From Candidatus Nitrosopolaris rasttigaisensis (GTDB taxonomy: Archaea; Thermoproteota; Nitrososphaeria; Nitrososphaerales; Nitrososphaeraceae): a DNA stretch of 5,812 nt. The stretch is taken from assembly GCA_933226995.1 (NCBI GenBank), contig CAKOFP010000125.1:1-5812 (forward strand). Direction: 5' to 3'. The notes under the pieces were generated by a model, which worked only from the letters and a program-made list of their open reading frames with translations, did no database searches and was not told the origin of the DNA. Positions 1-4,962 of this stretch are shown in pieces (the stretch's first letter is position 1; every line of letters begins with the position of its first letter). A program made the translations under genes and the position numbers.

Positions 1-17
1 AATTTATAAATTTGGAG

Positions 18-54
18 AAAAAGTAATTCATCAAGAAGGATTAAACCTTCTTGA
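18..54 (-). terminator. Hairpin terminator after the SnoaL-like gene
   Basis: A perfect 9-bp inverted repeat (TCAAGAAGG at 31-39, CCTTCTTGA at 46-54) with a 6-nt loop lies 44 nt beyond the stop codon of the minus-strand gene. On the minus strand it is followed after about 8 nt by a short T run (complement of the A's at 18-22). Archaeal termination depends mainly on the T tract, so the hairpin may instead be a 3'-end stabilising structure. No gene can be identified to its left within the window. Confidence 0.45.
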
Positions 55-97
55 GTGTTTCCCCTGTAGTGCCCAATTGGTCGAGTTTTATTAAGCA

Positions 98-532
98 CTA
101 GGTCAAGCCAAGTTGTCTCATGATTCCCATTTGATCGTAAAAAAGATTTTCCTCGTCAATTTGGCCATTCTTCCAATGCGCTACGGTGCAAAAGTCCACT
201 TGAAATTTCTTGTTTGTAGCTGGAATTGTTTTCCCGCCAGCAGCCATCATTGGACCTTTGTGCGTGCCTGTAAATATAGCAATTGAGCAAGTCCAATCAC
301 CTTGGCCGAATAGCACCTTATACGGATTGTTTTTGACATGATTATCAGGAAAAGTCTTGAACATTTCGACACCTTCATTTTGATGTGCCTTTATTCCTCT
401 TGTTGGCTCAGATTGACCTGGCCACTTTACGACAACATCCTCGGTATGACGTTTATTGAAAGTATCCCAGTCCTGGGCATTCCACGCGTCATCCAACGTC
501 TTCATCAGTCGTAGGTTTTCTTCAATACTCAA
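98..532 (-). CDS. SnoaL-like / ester-cyclase-type NTF2-fold protein
   Basis: The 144-residue product matches the SnoaL-like polyketide cyclase / NTF2-like superfamily in length and pattern. It has an N-terminal helix with an AWNAQDWDTF stretch (about residues 16-25), then a short acidic segment and VVVKWPG. The middle region is rich in G and T (FTGTHKGPM), and the end is FCTVAHWKNGQIDEENLFYD followed by a QLGL tail. The H-W-x-x-G-x-I-x-E-E-x-x-x-Y-D pattern is the usual last two strands of this fold, which forms a small cone-shaped pocket. Members include cyclases, isomerases and many proteins of unknown substrate, so no reaction can be assigned. The start is TTG at 530-532. It gives the usual family N-terminus, and a TTTTAA box lies 25-30 nt upstream. 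The next candidate is ATG at 503-505, which would cut into the first helix. The protein has no signal peptide and is probably cytosolic. Confidence 0.82.
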   Translation of the reverse strand: MSIEENLRLMKTLDDAWNAQDWDTFNKRHTEDVVVKWPGQSEPTRGIKAHQNEGVEMFKTFPDNHVKNNPYKVLFGQGDWTCSIAIFTGTHKGPMMAAGGKTIPATNKKFQVDFCTVAHWKNGQIDEENLFYDQMGIMRQLGLT

Positions 533-550
533 ATTAGTTGCATCATTAAG

Positions 551-805
551 ATGCAGTTAAAAGACTTAAGCATTTCGTGTGCAAGAAAATACTTTCCTTA
601 TAGCCAATTATGGAATCGTGAATTACATATCAAAATGGGTCGATGTCCTTTGAAGAATTACAACGAGCAGCTACTGCATTTAATAGATGTAGGTCGTGTT
701 GATCCTACTACTATTATAAGCCATACTATGAAACTTGATGAGGCACCAAAAGCATATGAAATGTTTGATAAAAAAGATGCAATCAAGGTTGTTCTAAAGC
801 CGTAA
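551..805 (+). pseudogene. C-terminal remnant of a zinc-dependent alcohol dehydrogenase
   Basis: The 84 codons resemble only the last fifth of a medium-chain, zinc-dependent alcohol/formaldehyde dehydrogenase, which is normally about 350-400 residues. Family-like features in order are FPYSQLW, IKMGRCPLKNYNEQLL, a GRVDPTTIISHTMKLDEAPK stretch and the end YEMFDKKDAIKVVLKP. The similarity starts near codon 16 (about 596). The first 15 codons do not look like the preceding strand of the Rossmann domain. The catalytic zinc ligands and the nucleotide-binding GxGxxG motif are absent, and no matching sequence lies upstream, where the divergent SnoaL-like gene begins. This is therefore a 5'-deleted relic and not a working enzyme. 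The surviving reading frame is clean to its TAA, so the loss may be fairly recent. It is unlikely to be translated, as no promoter is evident before ATG 551. Confidence 0.78.
557..562 (-). promoter_or_regulatory. TATA-like box for the SnoaL-like gene
   Basis: On the minus strand this reads TTTTAA, 25-30 nt before the TTG start, as expected for a leaderless archaeal transcript. It lies inside the alcohol dehydrogenase remnant on the other strand, so the promoter now uses sequence that once coded for another protein. The box is short and A/T only, so the support is weak. Confidence 0.3.
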
Positions 806-1161
806 TTAGGGAGACGCGAAGCTACTTTTTGCGGTACCGCAAGATTTGGGAGTAAAGGCGAGTGGAAGTATTGTTAAGATTTAAAAAAAAGATAAGAAGC
901 TTGGCTTCGAATACTTGAATAATTATGTTCATATTTGAAAAATCAGAATCGAGAATCGCAATATTGTGCGTTTCGATTGGTTTTCATAATAGATAATTAG
1001 TCCTTTGGAATAAACGACTATGATAATTCTTTTCAACTCATTATGCAAGTTACTACGAAACTCTATAGATCAAGTCGGTGCTAGGTATGATGTCTTGAAA
1101 GTTCTGGCTTTCCTTTTACTATTTATGAAAACTTCATGTGTGTTCTAAACAATTAGAATCA
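806..1161. other. Intergenic stretch with possible decayed ends
   Basis: No confident gene is visible in these roughly 350 nt. In the + strand, codons 810-881 read as a coding-like tail (GDAKLLFAVPQDLGVKASGS and a short end) closed by TAA at 882-884. It begins right after a TAG, so it would be a second C-terminal relic next to the dehydrogenase one. A 42-codon ORF at 1020-1148 (+, starting MIILFNSLCK, ending in a hydrophobic stretch) has a weak A/T box about 30 nt upstream, but I do not recognise it. A perfect 14-bp palindrome TTGCGGTACCGCAA is at 829-842, and a bulged hairpin is at 947-978. Confidence 0.4.
947..978. repeat. Imperfect 12-bp inverted repeat (hairpin)
   Basis: AATCGA-g-AA-t-CGCA pairs with TGCG-TT-TCGATT around the loop ATATTG. 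This gives 12 base pairs with two single-base bulges in an otherwise gene-free stretch. It could be an RNA structure or a protein-binding site. No T tract follows closely on either strand, so a terminator role is not supported. Confidence 0.35.
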
Positions 1162-1338
1162 CTATCGACCCTTCAGCCTTCCATATATCCAAAATCCTAC
1201 GCCGACTATTATGACTAAGACTATCAGACCTACAAAAATTCCAGCAATCAGCTTTACTAGAAAAACTATTACTGCAATTATTACTATCAGAGCTATTATT
1301 GCTACGATTATCTCCACAATTATTTTTCCTAAACCCAT
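1162..1338 (-). CDS. Small two-helix membrane protein
   Basis: A 58-residue, extremely hydrophobic protein. Helix 1 is about residues 6-28 and helix 2 about 31-52. They are separated by a single Lys and a glycine (VKLIAG), and the chain ends in a basic tail RLKGR. It is almost entirely I, V, L, A and G, with lone charges at K5, E9 and K29. I do not recognise a family; small helical-hairpin proteins like this are common and mostly uncharacterised. The frame stays open upstream to ATG 1482, but that extension (MKATMPKCRQ...) is not hydrophobic. The start at 1336-1338 is preferred because a TTTATTTA box lies 30-37 nt before it, fitting a nearly leaderless transcript. It is divergent from the zinc-ribbon gene at 1663. 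Confidence 0.62.
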   Translation of the reverse strand: MGLGKIIVEIIVAIIALIVIIAVIVFLVKLIAGIFVGLIVLVIIVGVGFWIYGRLKGR

Positions 1339-1367
1339 AACTGCGCTAGTTTCCGGTATTAAGCGGC

Positions 1368-1375
1368 TAAATAAA
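1368..1375 (-). promoter_or_regulatory. TATA box for the small membrane protein
   Basis: On the minus strand this reads TTTATTTA, 30-37 nt before ATG 1338, so transcription would begin only a few nucleotides before the start codon. It is the main reason for choosing the short form of the protein. Confidence 0.42.
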
Positions 1376-1631
1376 TGTCTTGGGGTAATACCAGAATCTG
1401 TTGCTGTACGGAAGGAAATGTGTCGTAAGATCCAGCTAACAAATATTGGGTATTGTCTACATTTAGGCATAGTAGCCTTCAAATTACTACAGGTAAAGGA
1501 ACTGATAGTCGAAATCGATAAACATACCGAAGTTGATGGACTGAATAAAACTTTTTTTGCAGGAATCTGCTTTAATTTGTTTACTTTATATGAATATGTC
1601 TATTTATCTTGAAATAATCATAGATAGATAT

Positions 1632-1640
1632 CTATTTATA
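1632..1640 (+). promoter_or_regulatory. TATA box for the zinc-ribbon gene, next to a palindrome
   Basis: CTATTTATA lies 23-31 nt before ATG 1663 but only 8-16 nt before ATG 1648, so it selects the second ATG as the start. A perfect 12-bp palindrome ATAGATATCTAT (1624-1635) overlaps its left end and could be an operator, though A/T palindromes of this size arise easily by chance. Confidence 0.5.
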
Positions 1641-1662
1641 GTGATATATGCATATTATAAGT

Positions 1663-1842
1663 ATGCGTCAAGAAGATGAAGAAAGAAACGAGATAAAATC
1701 GACTTTCAAGCAACCACATTTCTTATTATGCGGTTCATGTTATTGGTGTGCATCATATCTTAGCTTACACGGCACGGTTGAGATTTGTCCTTCCTGTTTG
1801 AATGGCAAAGTAGAATCGATGCCAATAAACATTTCGTTGTAA
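1663..1842 (+). CDS. Small zinc-ribbon protein
   Basis: A 59-residue protein with a highly charged start (MRQEDEERNE) and two cysteine knuckles: C23-x2-C26-x2-C29 (CGSCYWCAS) and C42-x2-C45 (CPSC). Two CxxC pairs about 15 residues apart are typical of a structural zinc ribbon that binds one Zn2+. The extra Cys may be an alternative ligand. Such small ribbons occur in archaeal transcription-associated, nucleic-acid-binding and assembly proteins, and the partner cannot be told here. ATG 1648 would add five residues (MHIIS) but sits too close to the TATA box, so 1663 is preferred. The gene stands alone: the neighbour on its left is divergent and the phosphatase on its right is convergent, with about 70 nt between stop codons. 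Confidence 0.72.
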   Translation: MRQEDEERNEIKSTFKQPHFLLCGSCYWCASYLSLHGTVEICPSCLNGKVESMPINISL

Positions 1843-1914
1843 TGCAATGCGCGGAGTTACATTAGAATTCAGTACAAAACTAAACCTACACACACATTGA
1901 CATTTGAAAAACAA

Positions 1915-2304
1915 TCATGGAAATTTAACCTTAAACAATTTCGTTAAAGCTACAATATTTGTATATACGATAGTGCATATTGGCACTCTTGATTGTATTA
2001 ACTCCCACGCCTTAAAATCCATTTTGAAGTATTGTACTAATGCATCTAATACTATAGCATTATTTCTGTTCATTCCATGACTGCAACATACTACCACTTT
2101 CTCGCGTAATTCTAAATAACTTGTAACTCGCATGATATTGAATTTATATTCAGATGGTGATGATGGAGCATCAAACTCAGGCAGTACTCTTACATCTATT
2201 ATTCTAAAGTCATCTATGAGGCCTATTTCGCAATTTAAATAACCTGAAAGTTCACTTGGCTCTCCAAGACTATCAGTAGCGAGGTTTTCTAGAATTTTAT
2301 ACAT
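1915..2304 (-). CDS. Dual-specificity-type cysteine phosphatase
   Basis: A 129-residue protein carrying the protein-tyrosine/dual-specificity phosphatase signature C-x5-R: C74-S-H-G-M-N-R80 after the strand KVVV and before the helix NAIVLDALVQYF. C74 would be the nucleophile and R80 the phosphate-binding residue. D45 in LPEFDAP, about 30 residues earlier, sits where the general-acid aspartate loop is expected. Family members remove phosphate from proteins, nucleotides or lipids, and the substrate is not visible. Oddities are that the His that usually precedes the catalytic Cys is Cys73 here, and the usual Ser/Thr after the Arg is Asn81. The length is near the minimum for a DSP domain, so it consists of the catalytic core alone. 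It is probably cytosolic. It is transcribed alone and converges on the zinc-ribbon gene. Confidence 0.75.
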   Translation of the reverse strand: MYKILENLATDSLGEPSELSGYLNCEIGLIDDFRIIDVRVLPEFDAPSSPSEYKFNIMRVTSYLELREKVVVCCSHGMNRNNAIVLDALVQYFKMDFKAWELIQSRVPICTIVYTNIVALTKLFKVKFP

Positions 2305-2340
2305 GTAATATAGCTATATCTATTACGTTTGTAATATTTT
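2305..2340 (-). promoter_or_regulatory. Promoter of the phosphatase gene
   Basis: On the minus strand AAAATATT (2333-2340) lies 29-36 nt before the ATG and is the best TATA box. Between it and the start codon lie a perfect 12-bp palindrome ATATAGCTATAT (2308-2319) and an outer inverted pair GTAATA / TATTAC (2305-2310, 2321-2326). A protein bound there would cover the transcription start. The site is A/T-rich, so chance symmetry is possible. Confidence 0.38.
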
Positions 2341-3188
2341 GTCTTTAGATTTGTGTAATTACATGAGCGAGCTTTGTTGGAAGTATCATGTGTTATGTAC
2401 AACAAGCACAGCAGCTTCTGATAGTCCTAGAGGTGTGGTGATCAACAGACTCTTATTTTCTAAAAGCATTATTAGCCATTGCTTGTTCTTCTATTACTCT
2501 TCTGCTCGCTATTCTCCAAGCTATTTCCATGGTAGTGAATGTGGGTATACATCCTGTCATTATTCACACAATTCTTTCAATCAATTCCATGTTATGAATA
2601 CCGTGGGAGATATTAGAGTAGTTGGACAAGGCATTTTCGATGCTCTCATGATAAGGCTATGAATACAAATAGAAAACTTGACCTGCAGACTCTATTTTGA
2701 TTTCGTCTACCATGTGATACTGCAATCAAATTCTGTATCGGTCCCAGGATCTATTGAAGATTCAATCACAATCTGACCTGTAATTTCGTCCAATTAGCCT
2801 TGCATGTCTTTGTAATCAGAAAACTATCTATATGGTCTGCCTGATTACGGAGTCCTTTCATTTTATCTGCAAAATGACGGCTGATAGAGTATGACTTGTC
2901 ACACATGCTCATTAGGCCTTGACTAGCTTTCCACAGCTACAGTTAAATATCAAGACTATCAATGACATCATTTTCAGAACCGTACTCATTAGTAGGAGCC
3001 GTCTCTCTTCGCATATTTCAAGCGTCTTAAAATTTCTTTTAGGAATTGTGATTAACCTTGTTAGTAGCAATCCCTTGTGTTCAATGAGCTTACGCTCACT
3101 TACTTACAAATACATTAGGTAAAAGGATGGAACTATAATGTTGATATGAAAACAGAGCAAGAAAAGATGACTATCATTAATTTTGCAG

Positions 3189-3208
3189 TACATTCGTCGA
3201 ATGTATCA
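3189..3208. promoter_or_regulatory. Palindromic operator, copy 1
   Basis: TACATTCG-T-CGAATGTA (3189-3205) is a perfect 8+1+8 palindrome. Together with the flanking TCA (to 3208), the 20 bases are the exact reverse complement of 4927-4946 in front of the cupredoxin gene. It lies 10 nt before a TATA-like element and about 120 nt before the SPFH start. Position, symmetry and duplication fit a binding site for a dimeric regulator. The regulator is not encoded in this window. Confidence 0.55.
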
Positions 3209-3214
3209 CATAGT

Positions 3215-3224
3215 TTTTATAATA
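3215..3224 (+). promoter_or_regulatory. Candidate distal TATA box of the SPFH gene
   Basis: TTTTATAATA follows the palindrome by 10 nt. Transcription starting about 25 nt downstream would give a leader of roughly 80 nt before ATG 3328. Nearer alternatives are TTTAAATT (3279-3286) and TCTATATA (3303-3310). The last is rather close to the start codon, so which one is used is uncertain. Confidence 0.35.
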
Positions 3225-3327
3225 ATATTTTAAGATGCAAATTAACTCAGGAACTACATAATATCTGGAAACATCAAATTTAAATTGCCTTTCACAATTA
3301 ACTCTATATAGAAGATTAGATAAGTCA

Positions 3328-3837
3328 ATGAGAAATCCTTTCAAAAGATCTGGTACACCCTATGATAAGGAAATCCCTGCTAGGGAACCATATGGATATA
3401 CAGGATCAAGATCATCAGGGCCTGTCTTGTCCTTTAACAAATTAAAAATTGTAGCGGGAATAATCACATTTGTTGTCATCATCGTTTTCATGTTTGAATC
3501 AGTAGTTGTTGTGGAAGCAGGACATAGAGGAGTTGTTCTGTATGTGGGGGCAGTTGAAAACCGTGTATTAGGAGAAGGAGTACACTTTATCATTCCTTTT
3601 GCGGAGCAGGTAATCCAGATGGAAGTACGTACTCTCAAATTTGAAGCTAATGCATCCGCCGCTTCTAACGACTTACAAGAGGTACAGACTACAATAGCAT
3701 TGAACTATCATATTAGTCCGAGTCAGGCGAACATTATTTATCAGCAGCTTGGAGTAGACTATGCAGACAGGATAATTGCACCAACTATACAGGAATCGGT
3801 TAAAGCAAGTGTTGCGAAATTCAATCTGAAGAGCTAA
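3328..3837 (+). pseudogene. Prohibitin/SPFH family protein, N-terminal part (frame broken)
   Basis: This part encodes the N-terminal half of an SPFH (stomatin/prohibitin/flotillin/HflK-C) membrane scaffold protein. Residues 1-39 are polar and basic. Residues about 40-62 form one membrane helix (IVAGIITFVVIIVFMFESVV). The SPFH domain then begins with the typical VVVEAGHRGVVLYVGAVENR, LGEGVHFIIPF and EVRTLKFEANAS. It continues through VQTTIALNYHI and ends in SVKASVAKFN, after which the frame runs into TAA at 3835-3837. Family members oligomerise into membrane-bound rings that organise proteases and other membrane proteins. The expected continuation of KFN is (A/S)EELITKR, and it is present one frame back. 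So this is not a complete 169-residue protein but the first half of one of about 337 residues. ATG 3328 is the only start before the membrane helix. Confidence 0.85.
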
Positions 3838-4340
3838 TAACAAAAAGAGCTACTGCAAAAGCTGTGATAGCCGGAAGTATTGCAAATACACTATCAGCAA
3901 GGAACATAGTTGTCGAGACAGTATTCATAACTGACTTTAAATTCTCACAAGCATTTGCTACTCAGGTAGAATCAAAGGTAGTCGCATTCCAAAAATTTCT
4001 AACAGAACAAAATAATCTATTGGCAATACAGGTAATAGCAAACCAAACAGTTGTACAAGCTCAAGCAGCAGCTAGGGCGAATGTAGCCAAAGCTAGCGGA
4101 GAATCTCAGGCAATCCAGGTCATCACTTCACAATTAAAACAAAGTCCACAGTATCTTCAGTGGTTAGCTGTCAACAGGTGGAATGGCCAAATGCCTTATG
4201 CTCTTGGTAGTAGCGGCGGTGGTAATGGTACTGGCAGTTTTGGTGGATTTCCTTTTTTCCAACTACCCAAACTGCCGACGCAGCAGCAACCACTTCTACC
4301 TACGCAGCAGACACTGCAACAAAACCAAACAAAACAATAG
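3825..4340 (+). pseudogene. Prohibitin/SPFH family protein, C-terminal part (-1 frame)
   Basis: This is the rest of the SPFH gene, reading from TCT at 3825 as (S)EELITKRATAK and onward. Next comes NIVVETVFITDFKFSQAF, the end of the SPFH core. An Ala/Gln/Val-rich coiled coil follows (ESKVVAFQKFLTEQ, then VVQAQAAARANVAKASGESQ), matching the prohibitin AeGEa-type helix, with QSPQYLQWLAVNRW after it. The tail is a Gly-rich linker and a low-complexity Pro/Gln/Thr end with a repeated LPTQQ unit (two near-copies of ACGCAGCAG in the DNA). No start codon with a sensible context precedes it. The GTG at 3864 encodes a conserved-looking Val inside AKAVIAGS, so independent translation is unlikely. Restoring one base near 3825 joins both parts into a normal-length protein. 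No NfeD partner gene is adjacent. Confidence 0.82.
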
Positions 4341-4348
4341 TTAGGTTG

Positions 4349-4356
4349 TTTATATA
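4349..4356 (+). promoter_or_regulatory. Orphan TATA box after the SPFH gene
   Basis: TTTATATA is a textbook archaeal TATA box 9 nt after the SPFH stop, but no ORF of useful size begins within 100 nt. If active, it would make an RNA starting near 4380. That RNA would be either a long leader for the zinc-finger gene or a small non-coding RNA across 4380-4520. No clear secondary structure was recognised. Confidence 0.25.
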
Positions 4357-4501
4357 CGGTAAACTGTAAAGTAGACAGCGAGTTATTAAAAACATACCTA
4401 TTCCTTTGAGTGAATTTGGCTTCTTTAGATTAGAAGTAATAGCATGCTAACCAAGTAGGAAGAGTAGAATAAAGAGGAGATTGTCCACCTGACGGAGAAG
4501 G

Positions 4502-4507
4502 TATTTA
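4502..4507 (+). promoter_or_regulatory. TATA-like box for the C2H2 zinc-finger gene
   Basis: TATTTA ends 20 nt before GTG 4527 and 23 nt before ATG 4530, a spacing that fits a leaderless or nearly leaderless message and supports ATG 4530 as the start. Confidence 0.35.
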
Positions 4508-4529
4508 CAGGCTAAAGGTATCCAATGTG

Positions 4530-4699
4530 ATGTTGGGATCTCAATCACTGAGGGGGGAATTAAAAAGAAAACCACTATTGAAATGCCATTATTGCAAATT
4601 ACAATATCATAGAAATGACGAGCAAAAAAACATGAGCGAGAATGGCATACTGTTATCCATAATAAAGAACCAGTCAGAATTTATTATATATCCAATTAG
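4530..4699 (+). pseudogene. Small C2H2 zinc-finger protein, frame break at an A7 run
   Basis: Read straight through, the frame gives LLKCHYCKLQYHRNDEQKN and then continues to 4832 in sequence that is antisense to another ORF. If the reading shifts -1 at the seven A's (4624-4630), it continues as HEREWHTVIHNKEPVRIYY and stops at TAG 4697-4699, giving about 56 residues. Only this version contains a complete classical zinc finger: C-x2-C-x12-H-x4-H. Short single-finger proteins of this type are, to my knowledge, common in Nitrososphaeria, with unknown targets; DNA, RNA or protein binding are all possible. The break site in frame is A AAA AAC, the canonical -1 slippery heptamer, so programmed frameshifting or polymerase slippage is possible. 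A missing A in the sequence is at least as likely. GTG 4527 is an alternative start. Confidence 0.6.
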
Positions 4700-4821
4700 T
4701 ATACTTCATCTCGAGTGCCTATGGTTTTGTTTTCTACAGATAGACAGCTACAATTCCCTTGAGCATGCCAGGTCTCAAACCACTTTACTATTCTTTTACC
4801 GCATCTGGGACAGTTTGCCAA
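4696..4821 (-). CDS. Tiny zinc-ribbon protein (putative, TTG start)
   Basis: A 41-residue ORF starting MANCPRCGKRIVKWFETWHA, with cysteines at C4-x2-C7 and C24-x-C26. Four cysteines in two close pairs 16 residues apart are what a minimal zinc ribbon needs, and CPRCGK is a typical zinc knuckle. The frame remains open to ATG 5064, but that extension runs through the cupredoxin promoter and signal-peptide region and looks like antisense. TTG 4821 is preferred because TATATTTA lies 27-34 nt upstream. The stop shares TTAG with the stop of the zinc-finger gene (4-nt convergent overlap). The gene is divergent from the cupredoxin, with the palindromic operator between them. Function unknown; a chance ORF cannot be excluded. 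Confidence 0.42.
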   Translation of the reverse strand: MANCPRCGKRIVKWFETWHAQGNCSCLSVENKTIGTRDEVY

Positions 4822-4847
4822 TATTACGATAGCTATTAGCTTGATAG

Positions 4848-4855
4848 TAAATATA
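4848..4855 (-). promoter_or_regulatory. TATA box for the tiny zinc-ribbon ORF
   Basis: On the minus strand this reads TATATTTA, 27-34 nt before the TTG at 4821. The surrounding DNA (4845-4875) is strongly A/T-rich, so similar strings are expected. Confidence 0.33.
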
Positions 4856-4926
4856 ATATTTTCTAATATTTTCTCCCGTGCATTTCTCTTTAAGCGAGTT
4901 GTCTCTGGGCTCGAGTCTGGACTATT

Positions 4927-4947
4927 TGATACATTCGACGAATGTAT
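4927..4947. promoter_or_regulatory. Palindromic operator, copy 2
   Basis: ATACATTCG-A-CGAATGTAT (4929-4947) is a perfect 9+1+9 palindrome. The 20 bases at 4927-4946 are the exact inverse of 3189-3208 upstream of the SPFH gene. It lies 19 nt before the cupredoxin TATA box and about 75 nt from the TATA box of the divergent zinc-ribbon ORF, so one bound protein could act on both promoters. Confidence 0.58.
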
Positions 4948-4962
4948 TACAACCGTTACACT

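Larger units (their letters stand above)
2305..3327. other. Gene-poor kilobase before the SPFH gene
   Basis: I see no convincing gene from the phosphatase promoter to the SPFH start. The + strand frames open here (2339-2662 and 2919-3122) have protein-unlike composition and no domain pattern. The minus strand has several short fragments that look a little more like protein. One is a 48-codon ORF at 2766-2912 (starting MSMCDKSYSISRH). A second is a stretch around 2700-2790 reading DEITGQIVIESSIDPGTDTE. A third is codons in the 2440-2660 region, including ELIERIV and MEIAWRIASRRVIEEQ, broken by stops. These may be relics of one decayed minus-strand gene, but no family could be recognised. The right end holds the SPFH promoter elements. 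Confidence 0.4.

Noticed and set aside
829..842. Perfect 14-bp palindrome TTGCGGTACCGCAA
   Set aside because: A palindrome of this length is expected about once in a few windows of this size, and it falls in a possibly ex-coding tail far from any start codon.
885..925. tRNA-like string GCTTCGAATAC
   Set aside because: No acceptor stem, D arm or anticodon arm can be fitted around it.
1211..1612. 133-codon + strand ORF opposite the small membrane protein
   Set aside because: Its first part is the antisense of the hydrophobic minus-strand gene (repetitive I/T/A composition), and the remainder shows no motif or promoter of its own.
2339..2662. 107-codon + strand ORF after the phosphatase promoter
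   Set aside because: Starts at a TTG inside the phosphatase TATA region, has a Ser/Tyr/Cys/His-heavy composition with no domain pattern, and the minus strand looks more protein-like.
2919..3122. 67-codon + strand ORF
   Set aside because: Ser/Leu/Ile-rich with no recognisable motif or suitable promoter; probably chance.
3360..3638. 92-codon minus-strand ORF inside the SPFH gene
   Set aside because: Direct antisense of a confidently identified SPFH coding region.
3815..3837. Programmed -1 frameshifting in the SPFH gene
   Set aside because: The bases at the junction do not form an X XXY YYZ heptamer, so a missing base explains the break better.
3189..4946. The two inverted palindromes as ends of a mobile element
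   Set aside because: No transposase or recombinase lies between them, no target duplication is visible at the outer flanks, and each site is itself symmetric and placed near promoters.
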